From assembly GCF_902809855.1 (NCBI RefSeq), contig NZ_CADDWJ010000002.1, forward strand, positions 558,001-622,000: a stretch of DNA of 64,000 nucleotides, read 5' to 3'. Shown here piece after piece: positions 7,753 through 29,639 of the stretch (within the stretch, counting starts at the first letter, position 1; each line of letters opens with the position of its first letter). The notes beneath the pieces are model-generated. The model was not told where the DNA came from and ran no database searches. It worked only from the letters and a program-made list of their open reading frames with translations. Both the position numbers and the translations under genes were made by a program. The DNA comes from Acinetobacter sp. Marseille-Q1618. GTDB lineage: Bacteria; Pseudomonadota; Gammaproteobacteria; Pseudomonadales; Moraxellaceae.

Positions 7753-8946
7753 CTATGATTTCTGTATATTTAAAATCGTATCGGCTTGCTCCATAAACTC
7801 CAATTTTTGTAAATTCTGAATCAAGTTTTTGACCTCTAGGTAGTGGTCTTTTTTAATCAAATCTTGATAATGATCGAGTTGATGAATCACACGCTGAACC
7901 AAGCCTTGTGAGGCATTTTGGACGAGTGCTTTAAAGGCCGTATAAGCTTGTTCTTTATAACCCAATTGAAATGCATTAATACACAACTCGTAATGACACC
8001 AGAACTTATAAATATCCTGATTTAAAAACAATTTATTTCCTGTTGGTAAAGCTAATTTTTGTGCACGTTCGGCATAGCACAGCGCCAAATCATAATTTTT
8101 ATCCCAATTATTACGGCGTGCAAGGTGATACCAACATTCAGCTCGCTCAGGAACCACTGAAACACCACATTGCCAATAATATAATGCTTGCATGGTCTGT
8201 TTTTTTGCTTCAAATAAAGAACCTAAACGCATAAAACTGACATAGACTTCTTCTTTCCAATCGCCCAGTTCCGTACGTTTTTGATACCATTCTATTGCCG
8301 TTTCGGTTTGACCTGCATCCTGATAAGACTGTGCACAATAAAAGCTATAACGTGCCTCTAAATCAGGATCTACTTGATCTATGATTGCTTGTTCAAGTAG
8401 TTGAGCATCTTTTAAGTATTTATTGGGATCTAAACTTCTATTGCCTTTACGACCTGAAACAACTGCATAATCTCCTTCCACCGTGCCTGTAGAATAATCA
8501 GCTTTACTCGATAAAAACTCATGTAACACGCCTTTCCAAAAAAACTGACCATTGTTTTTAATAATGAGTTTTCGGAGATATTTTGTACTCCCCCCTTCAT
8601 TGGTCATCTTGAAAAAATAGCTGTCTTTTTGCAAAGCAGGTAATTTAAAATTACCTATAAAATGGTCGTCTGCATCAAAAAATAAAATATAATCACTTTT
8701 ACCGACACATGCCTGCAAAGCTGCATCTCGATTATGACCAAAATTCACCCAAGCTTGATGCTGAATTTCACCTTGAATATTTTTTTGTTTAAAAAAATGC
8801 TCAATAATTTCAATGGTATTATCTGTTGATCCTGTGTCTGAAATCACCCAATAATCAAGCGCTATATGCTGGCAAATATTTTCTAATGTTTTAGCAATAA
8901 TATGACTTTCATTCTTAACGATCATATTGAGGCAAATGGTTGGCAT
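7753..8946 (-). CDS. Family 2 glycosyltransferase with TPR-like C-terminal part
   Basis: 397 residues. The GT-A fold N-terminus has ICLNMIVKNESHIIAKTLEN, WVISDTGSTDNT and the metal-binding DXD region YILFFDADD (residues ~91-99), followed by the family's WKGVLHEF motif. Residues ~170-380 form helical repeats of TPR type (ARYSFYCAQSYQDAGQTETA, WYQKRTELGDWKEEVYVSFM). Similar fused enzymes glycosylate proteins or lipids in the cytoplasm. It starts 75 bases after the adhesin stop codon, beyond a terminator hairpin, so it may depend on read-through or its own promoter. It probably forms an operon with the GT-D gene 98 bases further on. Confidence 0.87.
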   Translation of the reverse strand: MPTICLNMIVKNESHIIAKTLENICQHIALDYWVISDTGSTDNTIEIIEHFFKQKNIQGEIQHQAWVNFGHNRDAALQACVGKSDYILFFDADDHFIGNFKLPALQKDSYFFKMTNEGGSTKYLRKLIIKNNGQFFWKGVLHEFLSSKADYSTGTVEGDYAVVSGRKGNRSLDPNKYLKDAQLLEQAIIDQVDPDLEARYSFYCAQSYQDAGQTETAIEWYQKRTELGDWKEEVYVSFMRLGSLFEAKKQTMQALYYWQCGVSVVPERAECWYHLARRNNWDKNYDLALCYAERAQKLALPTGNKLFLNQDIYKFWCHYELCINAFQLGYKEQAYTAFKALVQNASQGLVQRVIHQLDHYQDLIKKDHYLEVKNLIQNLQKLEFMEQADTILNIQKS

Positions 8947-8978
8947 ACTTCTTCCCTGATCAATCCTTTATAAAATAG

Positions 8979-9005
8979 AAAAAGAGGATCTTTTGATCCT
9001 CTTTT
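8979..9005 (-). terminator. Terminator after the giant adhesin gene
   Basis: AAAAGAGGATC (8980-8990) and GATCCTCTTTT (8995-9005) form an 11-bp stem with a TTTT loop. On the minus strand the stem is followed by a T-rich stretch. It lies 16 bases beyond the adhesin stop codon. Confidence 0.8.
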
Positions 9006-9020
9006 CTTTTTAGTTATGAA

Positions 9021-21017
<11,997 letters not shown>

Positions 21018-21020
<3 letters not shown>

Positions 21021-21050
21021 AAAAGCCAGTATTAAATACTGGCTTTTAAT
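21018..21050 (-). terminator. Terminator of the T1SS operon
   Basis: AAAAGCCAGTATT (21021-21033) pairs with AATACTGGCTTTT (21035-21047). The stem has A/T runs on both sides, so it can work in either direction. It lies just past the end of the HlyD-like gene and separates the T1SS transcript from the adhesin gene. Confidence 0.8.
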
Positions 21051-21068
21051 TCCAATAAAATACTCTAT

Positions 21069-22298
21069 TTATCTTTCTCTAAGCGCTTCTTGGGCTTTAT
21101 TAAATGGTTTTAACAAATATTCCATAATCGTTTTTTGACCTGTACGAATATCAACGGTTGCCACCATACCTGGTGTAATAGCAAAATTTTGTCTTGCTTT
21201 ATTGACCAATTTATCTGCATCAGTACGAATATACACTCTATAATAAAATTGATCTTGTTTGACTTCATCACGAATCGTATCAGGAGAAATTACCACCACT
21301 TTTCCATCTAACCCACCATAAATTGAATAATCATAAGCTGTGATTTTCACGAGTGCTGCTTGTCCAGGATGGATAAAGGCGATATCACGTGGTGAAATAC
21401 GAGCTTCAATCAGTAATTTTTCATCTAAAGGAACTAAGGTCATGAGTTTACCATTTTGTGGAATGACTCCACCGATGGTGGTAATAGCAAGCTCTTTCAC
21501 CACACCACGCACAGGTGCATAGAACACTGAACGTTTCACCGAGTCATTACGTCCTGTCACCACTTGCTGTAATGACTTAATATCAGCATTAGCTTTAGCA
21601 AGCTCTTCACGAGCTTTCACGTAATAATCATTACGCTTGTCATTGATTTGATTTTCAAAATTATTAATATCACGTTTTAAGCGCAATACTTCCACTTCTG
21701 ATGCTGCACCTTTTGCAACCAAAGGTTCTGTCATCTGTAATTCATTTTTTACCAAAGACAAAGCATGACCTAAGCCTGCAATCGACTCCTCTAAATTTGA
21801 ACGTCTAGAGGTATAGAGTGCTGTTTCTTCACTGACTAAGTTTGGAATATCACGCACTTCTTTTGGAAAACTAAGACGTGTGCCGTTCACTTCAGCTTCT
21901 AAACGTGCTGCCGTTGCCTGCATCGCACGTAATTTACTTAGACTTTCGCCAACTTGTGATTCAAAACGGGTGGGGTCAATTTGGGCAAGAATTTGCCCTT
22001 TTTCAACAATATCACCTTCTTTGACTTCAAGCTTGGTTACTACACCACCATCCAAAGATTGAATAGTTTGCTCTTTCGATGAGGGGATTACTTTACCTGT
22101 ACCTGTTGAAACTTCTTCGAGTTTAAACATACATGCCCAAACAATAAAAGCAGCCAAGCCTATCGCCACAATCCAAATCACAAAACTTACTTTTGGCAAA
22201 GGTGGTTCTGAAAATCTCAAAGCTGAGGGATTACTTGATCGTTTTAACGGATTAAGGGTTTCTTGTTCTGATTTTTCAGGCAATTGTGGTGAACTCAT
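21069..22298 (-). CDS. T1SS periplasmic adaptor, HlyD family (LapC-like)
   Basis: 409 residues. One membrane segment near residues 40-60 (FVIWIVAIGLAAFIVWACMF) follows a cytoplasmic N-terminus. GTGKVIPSSKEQTIQSLDGG and VKEGDIVEKGQILAQIDPTRFESQ mark the lipoyl-like/HlyD N-terminal half. Long helices follow (residues ~115-245), then VRGVVKELAITTIGGVI and PGMVATVDIRTGQKTIMEYLLKP typical of T1SS adaptors. It bridges the inner-membrane ABC protein and the outer-membrane channel. The start overlaps the ABC gene's stop by 4 bases (ATGA), with AGGAGG upstream. Terminates at a clear hairpin. Confidence 0.93.
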   Translation of the reverse strand: MSSPQLPEKSEQETLNPLKRSSNPSALRFSEPPLPKVSFVIWIVAIGLAAFIVWACMFKLEEVSTGTGKVIPSSKEQTIQSLDGGVVTKLEVKEGDIVEKGQILAQIDPTRFESQVGESLSKLRAMQATAARLEAEVNGTRLSFPKEVRDIPNLVSEETALYTSRRSNLEESIAGLGHALSLVKNELQMTEPLVAKGAASEVEVLRLKRDINNFENQINDKRNDYYVKAREELAKANADIKSLQQVVTGRNDSVKRSVFYAPVRGVVKELAITTIGGVIPQNGKLMTLVPLDEKLLIEARISPRDIAFIHPGQAALVKITAYDYSIYGGLDGKVVVISPDTIRDEVKQDQFYYRVYIRTDADKLVNKARQNFAITPGMVATVDIRTGQKTIMEYLLKPFNKAQEALRER

Positions 22299-24424
22299 GC
22301 TGAAGTTCCTCCTGCATTATTTTGACGAAGATTCAAAATTTCATCACGAGGTCCATCTTTCACAATTTTTCCATCATGAATCACAATAATACGATCGACC
22401 AACTGCAATACAGCAGGACGATGGGTCGCCACAATCAAAGTACGATGTGCTGCCCATTGTTTTAAATGTTCAATCAAACTACGTTCAGACACATCATCCA
22501 ATGCTGCTGTAGGCTCATCAAGCAATAAAATATTTGGATTACGTAAAATAGAACGGGTTAATAGCAAAGACTGGCGTTGGCCACCTGAAAAGCCTGTTCC
22601 ACCTTCTAGGACAATATGATCTAAACCTTCTTTTTTCTGTTCTACAATGTCGAGTGCATTGGTAATTTTTAAAGCATTTAGGATGTCTTGATCAGTGGCT
22701 AATGGTGCGCCCAAAGTTAAGTTTTCACGAATCGTACCGTAAAAAAGTTTCGCATTTTGATTCAACAACGTCATATCACGGCGAATATCATCAGGATCAA
22801 TCAACGATTGATCTATCCCATCAAGGCTGATTTTGCCTTGCTCAGGAATTTGCATACCCGCTAACAGCTGCAATAAAGTTGATTTCCCTGCACCATTACG
22901 ACCTAAAATCGCAATTTTCTCACCTGCATTGATTTTGAGCTGAGGAATCACCAAAAATGGACGAGCATCATCTTCAGTATATTTAAACATAACCCCTTTA
23001 AACTCATAATCACCTAAAATCACTTTACGATGAATCAGTTGCGCACGATCAGGTCGATCAACAGGTTTTTTCATGAGTTCATCCAAACCCTGTTTTGCCA
23101 CTTTGGCTTGCTGCCAACGTCCTAACACCCCTGTAATTTGTGCAATCGGGGCAAGCATACGTGATGATAAAATTGAACATGCCACCAATGCACCAGTGGT
23201 CATATCCCCTTTCATCACCGCAAAACAGCCAACCAATACTACAATCGCATAGGCTAAACCTTGAATTTTCTGCGTCCACGCATTGAGCCAACCTGTGATT
23301 TTACGTTGACGCATACTAATGTCAGCAGACACTTCATTCATGTGATTCCACTGATTTTGAAATCTTGCTTCGGCACGTAATAATTTAATATCTTCAATCC
23401 CTTGTACCGCTTCAACTAAAATTGCATTTCGAATAGCACCTTCACGCATACCTTCTTGTGCAAGTTGTGCAAGCTTTTTCTGCGCCATAAAACCTGGAAT
23501 AATCATGAGAGGAACGACAAATAACATAACCCAAAATAGGTTACCGCCGATAATCCAAAAAATTGCAAGGAACAAGAAGAAGAAAGGTAAATCTGCCATT
23601 GCACTGATGGTGGTCGAAGTCACCAACTCACGCACACCTTCTAATTCACGAATCTGTGAAATAAAAGAACCCGTAGATTTAGAACGATCTTTATTCCGAA
23701 TACGTAAGGCATGCCCAAAAACCCGATCTGAAATTTTTAAATCAGCACGTTTACCAATAATGTCCGATAAATACACGCGTGCAACACGCAAGGTAAATTC
23801 GAAAATAGCCGCAATCAGTACACCACCTGCCAATACCCATAAAGTTGGAATCGACTGCGAAGGCACTACACGGTCATATACTTGCATCGAAAAGACAATA
23901 GTCGCTAACGCCAAAATATTTGCGACCATGGAAGCCACCATAATATCGGTATAACGCTTCCAATCTTTTAATACGATGTTCCAAAACCAACTTTGCTCAT
24001 AAGGTTTAATGTACTCATCTACACGAGCATCAGGAATGGAACTTTCAGGGCGAAAAATAAAAATCTGTTTCGCATTTTCCTGTAGTGCTTTTAACGTAAA
24101 TGTCTGAGATAAACCTTGATCACCACTAAGTTGTAAACTAGCATTACCTCGCTGATCGACCTTTTCAATCACAGCGACTTGACCATCTTTAAACTCAATG
24201 ACCACAGGTAAACGCCAAGGATTCAGTACATCTTTTGAAAAATCAGCACGGCGATAATTTAAACCCAATTGTTTGGTGACGATTTGCAATAAATCATCAA
24301 TATTCTGATACTTATTCCAATCCAATTGTAGGCGTATCTGCTCTTCTGAGGGCTGAATACGATAATGTTGGGCAACCGTTAATAGGGCTTGTAGCCAAGG
24401 TTGATAATTGAGTGTCTGGTTCAT
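22295..24424 (-). CDS. T1SS permease/ATPase (LapB-like ABC exporter)
   Basis: 709 residues. The N-terminal ~130 residues form a C39-like domain; I see no Cys-His catalytic pair, as in other RTX exporters where it binds substrate. Membrane segments lie between ~160 and 430. The ATPase domain has Walker A LGRNGAGKST, signature FSGGQRQ, Walker B ILLLDEPTAALD and the switch His in VATHRP. It drives export of RTX adhesins from the cytoplasm. Both its start and stop overlap neighbours by 4 bases, which indicates translational coupling in a LapE-LapB-LapC order. Confidence 0.94.
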   Translation of the reverse strand: MNQTLNYQPWLQALLTVAQHYRIQPSEEQIRLQLDWNKYQNIDDLLQIVTKQLGLNYRRADFSKDVLNPWRLPVVIEFKDGQVAVIEKVDQRGNASLQLSGDQGLSQTFTLKALQENAKQIFIFRPESSIPDARVDEYIKPYEQSWFWNIVLKDWKRYTDIMVASMVANILALATIVFSMQVYDRVVPSQSIPTLWVLAGGVLIAAIFEFTLRVARVYLSDIIGKRADLKISDRVFGHALRIRNKDRSKSTGSFISQIRELEGVRELVTSTTISAMADLPFFFLFLAIFWIIGGNLFWVMLFVVPLMIIPGFMAQKKLAQLAQEGMREGAIRNAILVEAVQGIEDIKLLRAEARFQNQWNHMNEVSADISMRQRKITGWLNAWTQKIQGLAYAIVVLVGCFAVMKGDMTTGALVACSILSSRMLAPIAQITGVLGRWQQAKVAKQGLDELMKKPVDRPDRAQLIHRKVILGDYEFKGVMFKYTEDDARPFLVIPQLKINAGEKIAILGRNGAGKSTLLQLLAGMQIPEQGKISLDGIDQSLIDPDDIRRDMTLLNQNAKLFYGTIRENLTLGAPLATDQDILNALKITNALDIVEQKKEGLDHIVLEGGTGFSGGQRQSLLLTRSILRNPNILLLDEPTAALDDVSERSLIEHLKQWAAHRTLIVATHRPAVLQLVDRIIVIHDGKIVKDGPRDEILNLRQNNAGGTSA

Positions 24425-25956
24425 TGCTGTACTTCAAACCCTTGAATTTTCGTATTATTAAGTTGGTAAATATCTCGACTCTTACCCATCACATTGATAT
24501 ACATTGCAAGTGTGTCATAAATATCGTAGCGAGCAGATTCACGTTCAGCCCGAGAACTATGGAAAGACTGTTCAGAACTCAACAAATCTAAAATCGAACG
24601 TTTGCCCAATTTGTATTGTTCTTCATATAGCTCACGAGTTTTTGCTGTTGAACGTTCACGGTCAATTAACACCCAAATTTGCTTGTCCATATTTTCAATA
24701 TTTTCACGCGCAATTTGGCTAGAATCCATAATATTTAAATAAGTTGCATTCAGCTTAGAACGAGCAGCTTGCTCTGCATAAGCAGCAGAACGAATCTGAG
24801 AGCTGACAGCTCCTCCTTGATAAAAATTACTCGTCATCGAGATACCAATCGAACTATCGGTATCGTCTTGTTTTCCTGTGCTTGGATTTTTACCATTCAA
24901 TGCCTGATTTAAAGAGGCAGTTAATGAAACCGTTGGATAACGACTGAGTTCTGTTTGTTTTTTCTGACTTTTGGCAATTTCAATTTCAGCTTGTGCTGCA
25001 ATCATACTAGGAATAGTATTTAACTGTGGAGCATTATAAAGATCTGATTTCTTTAAAAATTCATCATGAATAATAAAATCTGTACGACTGACATCAAAAC
25101 CTAATAAAGTTTTTAATTTTTGTTCTTCTTGGCGCAATTTATTTTGCTGTGTTAATAAATAGGTTTTTGCATATTCGACATAACTTTGTGCTTGCACAGG
25201 ATCGGCATAGCTACTAATTCCTGCATCCGAACGCAAACGAGCAATTTCATGTAAACGGCTTACACCTTTAACCTGATCTTGTGCAATATTCAACAATACC
25301 CGATAGCGTAATACAGCGATAATCGAACGTGCGGTTTGCGTTGCAATCTCATCAATATTTAACAAAACATTGGCTTGTTCAGCTTCTAATTTATTTTTCT
25401 GTGTATCAACGCTCGATTTTACTTTACCAAAATCATAAAGTAACTGGTTGGCTTCAATGGTATATAACTGACGCCCCCGATCACTCGAAGTAAAGTCACC
25501 TGTATTTAAACCTGCTTTTAACTGCGGATAATACTGTGCTTTCGCTACATCAATATTGGCATTTTGTGCCGCTAAATTTGCCAATACCTGAGAAATAGTA
25601 GGATTACGTTTCACTGCAATCTGTACTGCTTCTTGTAAACTTAAGCGGCTATGCACTTCAGTTAAATAATAAGAGCTATTTAAACCAACATTCTCAGCAT
25701 CAGAACTTACACCAACTACAGGTAATTGCTGATAAAGCGGATCAGGCTGAACTTGGAAATTAGACAACTGACTGAATTGCACCTTACTAAAAGATTCATC
25801 GGTTTTAGGACGAATTAGATTGCCAATATTTTGTTGAATATCTTTGAAATAACCCGACTGAGTTTCTGCATAAACGATACTGTTTAAACTCAGACTTAGC
25901 CCAATATAAATACTCATTTTTTTAAGAGAAAATGTGAAATATTTCGCTTTACACAT
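24421..25956 (-). CDS. T1SS outer-membrane channel, TolC family (LapE/AggA-like)
   Basis: About 511 residues. A signal peptide (positively charged start, then MSIYIGLSLSLNSIVYA) precedes the mature protein. TolC-family repeats follow: LSLQEAVQIAVKRNPTISQVLANL, YYPQLKAGLNTGDF, DPVQAQSYVEYAKTYLLTQQ, RYPTVSLTASLNQAL and the second-half partner RSILDLLSSEQSFHSSRAERE. It forms the outer-membrane tunnel of the T1SS. I chose ATG at 25956; the longest frame would begin at a TTG at 26007 with no signal-peptide logic. It is first in the T1SS operon, so the operon promoter should lie within 25957-26545. Confidence 0.92.
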   Translation of the reverse strand: MCKAKYFTFSLKKMSIYIGLSLSLNSIVYAETQSGYFKDIQQNIGNLIRPKTDESFSKVQFSQLSNFQVQPDPLYQQLPVVGVSSDAENVGLNSSYYLTEVHSRLSLQEAVQIAVKRNPTISQVLANLAAQNANIDVAKAQYYPQLKAGLNTGDFTSSDRGRQLYTIEANQLLYDFGKVKSSVDTQKNKLEAEQANVLLNIDEIATQTARSIIAVLRYRVLLNIAQDQVKGVSRLHEIARLRSDAGISSYADPVQAQSYVEYAKTYLLTQQNKLRQEEQKLKTLLGFDVSRTDFIIHDEFLKKSDLYNAPQLNTIPSMIAAQAEIEIAKSQKKQTELSRYPTVSLTASLNQALNGKNPSTGKQDDTDSSIGISMTSNFYQGGAVSSQIRSAAYAEQAARSKLNATYLNIMDSSQIARENIENMDKQIWVLIDRERSTAKTRELYEEQYKLGKRSILDLLSSEQSFHSSRAERESARYDIYDTLAMYINVMGKSRDIYQLNNTKIQGFEVQQ

Positions 25957-26393
25957 GTGTAAACTGTACCTAGAAATAATATTGGATTCTCTGTAATACT
26001 TAATCAAAATTTTTCGATGTCATATTGCATACTCATCTAAAAATAAAAATACTTTTCTGATTACAGCGCAATGTTGCAAACAGTTTAGCTGACAAGCACT
26101 CACATCCAAATCAATATCATAATTATCAATTTAAAAATAAATTCAGTAAAATCTCACCGATTAAATCATAAATTGATTAAAATAAAACCCAAAGTTTAAA
26201 TATTTATTAGACTTTATAAAACCAATATTCACTTATTATAAAAAATGTGATAAAGATCATAAAAAACATATGTTTATTAATTACACCTAATGAATATTTT
26301 ATAACTAAAAGTAAGGTTTTTAAATAAATTAAAACGTATAAATTAAAAACTATTAATAGTTTCTGATCAGATTTATTAAAATATCTAGATTTT

Positions 26394-26424
26394 ATTATTT
26401 CTAAAAACTGTTTTTAGAAATAAT
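26394..26424. promoter_or_regulatory. Perfect 14-bp inverted repeat in the divergent T1SS/DUF523 intergenic region
   Basis: ATTATTTCTAAAAA (26394-26407) and TTTTTAGAAATAAT (26411-26424) are perfect reverse complements around a CTG spacer. The ~590-base intergenic region (25957-26545) is otherwise AT-rich without a gene. Placement between divergent genes suits an operator; the AT-only stem could also be a weak terminator. No known consensus is matched. Confidence 0.5.
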
Positions 26425-26545
26425 ATAGTTGTTTCTTTTAAATATTTCTCATTAAAATATAACCAATATTTTTTGCAATAAAATGAATAGTATTGCGATC
26501 TCTATTATTAACTTTTATTTTTAAGTGAAATATAATAAATACTCT

Positions 26546-27019
26546 ATGAAATACTTAATCAGTGCCTGTCTAGTGGGTGAAAATGTCCGTTATGATGCAA
26601 AAAACTGTTTGCATCTCGCCTTAAAACAACTAATCGAACAACGACATGCTGTTTGTATTTGTCCTGAGGTTTCAGGCGGTTTATCCACACCACGTTTAGC
26701 CGCAGAAATTCGAGGTGGTAACGGTTTTGATGTTTTGGCTGGAAAGGCTCAAGTCATCACTTCGCTCGGGCAAGATGTCAGTGCAGAATTTATATGCGGC
26801 GCTCAGTGTACTTTGGCATTGGCACAACATCACCAAGTTAGCCATGTTATTTTAAAATCAAATAGCCCTTCTTGTGGTTCAGATTTTATTTATGATGGCT
26901 CATTTACGGGAGAAAAAATTCAAGGTATGGGTGTCACGACCGCTTTGTTACAACAACATGGTTTTGAGGTGATGACCGAACAGCAGTTTATTCAACAACT
27001 TTCTACAAACACTCAATAA
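26546..27019 (+). CDS. DUF523 family protein
   Basis: 157 residues from ATG 26546; an in-frame GTG at 26525 would add seven residues without family support. The sequence shows all the DUF523 hallmarks: YLISACLVGENVRYD at the start, CPEVSGGLSTPR, the G-rich AEIRGGNGFDV and LKSNSPSCGSDFIYDGSFTG with conserved cysteines. These proteins are short cytoplasmic proteins of unsettled function; conserved Cys and Asp suggest metal or cluster binding. The upstream ribosome site is weak. It is divergent from the T1SS operon. Confidence 0.85.
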   Translation: MKYLISACLVGENVRYDAKNCLHLALKQLIEQRHAVCICPEVSGGLSTPRLAAEIRGGNGFDVLAGKAQVITSLGQDVSAEFICGAQCTLALAQHHQVSHVILKSNSPSCGSDFIYDGSFTGEKIQGMGVTTALLQQHGFEVMTEQQFIQQLSTNTQ

Positions 27020-27165
27020 AAATACAGCAGCTTTTTATAAATTTTAAACATATAAGTCAATAAATTATTTTTAATTAATATCTATAATTTCAAAATAAAA
27101 TCGGATTTGGAAAATTATATCAAGAATTTTTCATTGAAAATTCACATTTATACACATAACATATG

Positions 27166-27181
27166 AAATGTTATAACATTA
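27166..27181. promoter_or_regulatory. Putative Zur box upstream of the TonB receptor
   Basis: GAAATGTTATAACATTAC (27165-27182) contains the perfect palindrome AATGTTATAACATT (27167-27180). It resembles the core of gammaproteobacterial Zur operators (GTTATA...TATAAC type). It ends 25 bases before the start codon, where a repressor would block transcription or translation start. Zur assignment is inferred from motif likeness and from the gene it precedes. Confidence 0.6.
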
Positions 27182-27204
27182 CATTTAATTGAGTAATAAA
27201 ATAT

Positions 27205-29568
27205 ATGAACCGCAAAAAGCTAAGCCTGTGTATTGCGCTGATCATGTCTATTCCTACTGTATTTGCCAATGAAAATCAGGTCACGACGTTAGAACCTGTC
27301 GTTTTAAGTGCAACTCAAAAAAAATTATCAGCAAACACGGCTGAAGTGGGACAACAACATATCCAATCTGCCACAACGATTGGCGATGCCCTCCAACACG
27401 TTTCAGGTGTGCAAAGCAGCGCTTTTGGTCCAAATGCAGGAAATCCTGTCATTCGAAGTTTGAGTGGTAACCGAGTTGGTATTTATGAAAATGGACAACA
27501 GCTCAATGGTATGAATAGTTTTAGTGGCAATATCAGCACACCTTTCAGTCCCCTTTTCACAGAAAAAATCACCATTCATAAATCTTCAAATGCCGTACGT
27601 TATGGTGGACATGCTTTGGGTGGAAGTGTCGATATTGATACAGGTATTCTGTCTCAAAAATTAGAAGAAAAAGATCATAATTTACAACTCGCTTATAAAA
27701 AGGGCTTTAATATGCCTGATGTAAAAGGCATTAAGCTTAATTTTAATAATCAGAAAAATTTAAGTACCAATATTCAATTTTCTCGTCAAGAAATGTCTTC
27801 TTATAAGATTCCGGGGCGAAGTAAAGCCGGTATTTGTGAAACAGGAATTTTTTATCCAACAGGTGGGATTAACAGTTCTTTAGCAGACAGCTGTCAAAAA
27901 GAAGCGCGAGTGGAAAAAAATTATAATAAATCGCATCAACCTTATATGAATAATTATGTTTTAGCACAAATAGAACAAGACCCTTCCATTTTTTGGGATA
28001 ATTATGATGGCTTAGAACAGTTTAAATATACACATGAAGCTACCACTAATAAGCGAGGAAAAACTTACCACAATACCCCTAATCCAGATTACAAACCCAA
28101 CACAGCAGAGTTTGTAGAAGATAAAATCAGTAAAGATGTCACCCCAAATTATGATAAAAAGCTTGGGAATAGTCATTTAAATAATGACAATTTAGCCATT
28201 GGTACAACGTATTTCTTAGACAATGGCGGTGCAATCGGCATAAGTTTTGACCGAAAAACCGTAGATTATGGCGTACCGGGCTTTTCATTAGATAATTTGA
28301 CTTTTCAAAATGTTTATAAAACCAAACCCGTCAGTGTTGAAAATGAACAAAATAAATATACACTTATGGCAAATTTACCTGTAAATTTTTCGATTTTAGA
28401 TGATGTGCAGTTCAGTGCATCTAAACAAAATTACAGTTCAAGTGAGTTTTTAGGTGCATCTAAAGTGAATACCTATAAGTTTGAGAGCAATGCCGCAGAG
28501 TTATTGTTGCATCATTCTGCCTCGCAGCATCTTAAAGGAACGCTAGGTTTTAACTTTAATCAACGTGATATCATAGGCTCAGGTTCACAACGTTATTTAC
28601 CAGATGTTCAAACGGATCGAACAGCGATTTTTTTAATGCAGGATTTAAATTTTGATCGTTGGGGAATCAATGCAGGTTATCGTTTTGAAACCGTAGATCA
28701 TCAAGTCAATGCAGACAAGTTTAAACTTTCACGTAATGCTAAAAACACTCAGCTACAAGATCATGATTTTGATTTAAATAGCTATTTTGCAAGTTTAAGC
28801 TTACGTCCGACTGAATATTTAGATGTTGTTCTAAAATATAGTGACTCAGAGCGTGCACCTGATATTAATGAATTATATGCCAGTAACATTCATTATTCAG
28901 AAATGTTACAAGAAGAAGGTAATCAAAACCTTAACAAAGAACGTGCAAAAAACATAGAATTATCAACTATTTTTCATATTGCTCAAGCACAGCTAACAGG
29001 GACAATTTATCAAACCAAATTTGATGATTTTAAATACTTAACTAATTCAGGGATTACTACTTCTGGTAATCGTATTCCTTTAAAATATTGGACAGAAAAT
29101 AATACACAAATCAATGGCTTTGAGATTGATGCAAGCTATGTTTGGGATTTAGAAAAGTTTGGAAAATTAAAAATGAATGCCTTTGCAGATTTGGTTAAAA
29201 ACCATATCGACAAATCTGCGGAACACTCAAACAATGATGGTCTCTATTTTTCCAATATGCCCACCAACCGTTATGGCGCAAATCTAGAGTGGAACCATGC
29301 CGATTGGTCCGCAAGATTATCCAACATTTATTATGCAAAAGCGCAATATTTGGGTAAAAATATCAACCCTGAAGAGCCGTTACCTGCTTACAATTTAATG
29401 GATCTTTCATTAAGTAAAAAAGTCAAACTACAAAATGCCAATGTTAACTTTTTCTTAAATGGGAGCAACTTACTAAATGAAGAAGCCCGACCACAAAACT
29501 CAATGTTAAAATACATTGCGCCCTTACCAGGTCGAGGTTTTCAGCTTGGGGTAAACATTGATATTTAA
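27205..29568 (+). CDS. TonB-dependent outer-membrane receptor, ZnuD-like
   Basis: 787 residues. A signal peptide (MNRKKLSLCIALIMSIPTVFA) is followed by a TonB-box-like stretch (LEPVVLSATQKK), the plug domain (TTIGDALQHVSGVQSSAFGP, PVIRSLSGNRVGIYENGQQ, RYGGHALGGSVDIDTG) and the beta barrel ending in a C-terminal aromatic-type strand GRGFQLGVNIDI. The arrangement and plug wording resemble zinc receptors of the ZnuD group, and a Zur-box-like palindrome precedes it. It would import a metal or metal complex using TonB energy. Long extracellular loops (residues ~205-310) contain His, Asp and paired Cys residues. Substrate is not certain. Confidence 0.85.
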   Translation: MNRKKLSLCIALIMSIPTVFANENQVTTLEPVVLSATQKKLSANTAEVGQQHIQSATTIGDALQHVSGVQSSAFGPNAGNPVIRSLSGNRVGIYENGQQLNGMNSFSGNISTPFSPLFTEKITIHKSSNAVRYGGHALGGSVDIDTGILSQKLEEKDHNLQLAYKKGFNMPDVKGIKLNFNNQKNLSTNIQFSRQEMSSYKIPGRSKAGICETGIFYPTGGINSSLADSCQKEARVEKNYNKSHQPYMNNYVLAQIEQDPSIFWDNYDGLEQFKYTHEATTNKRGKTYHNTPNPDYKPNTAEFVEDKISKDVTPNYDKKLGNSHLNNDNLAIGTTYFLDNGGAIGISFDRKTVDYGVPGFSLDNLTFQNVYKTKPVSVENEQNKYTLMANLPVNFSILDDVQFSASKQNYSSSEFLGASKVNTYKFESNAAELLLHHSASQHLKGTLGFNFNQRDIIGSGSQRYLPDVQTDRTAIFLMQDLNFDRWGINAGYRFETVDHQVNADKFKLSRNAKNTQLQDHDFDLNSYFASLSLRPTEYLDVVLKYSDSERAPDINELYASNIHYSEMLQEEGNQNLNKERAKNIELSTIFHIAQAQLTGTIYQTKFDDFKYLTNSGITTSGNRIPLKYWTENNTQINGFEIDASYVWDLEKFGKLKMNAFADLVKNHIDKSAEHSNNDGLYFSNMPTNRYGANLEWNHADWSARLSNIYYAKAQYLGKNINPEEPLPAYNLMDLSLSKKVKLQNANVNFFLNGSNLLNEEARPQNSMLKYIAPLPGRGFQLGVNIDI

Positions 29569-29639
29569 TATGTTTTTCGAGTAAGGATCAGTTTTTTACT
29601 TTAAAATTCACGCTTAAAATCACAGTGTTCAGGCTCTAA

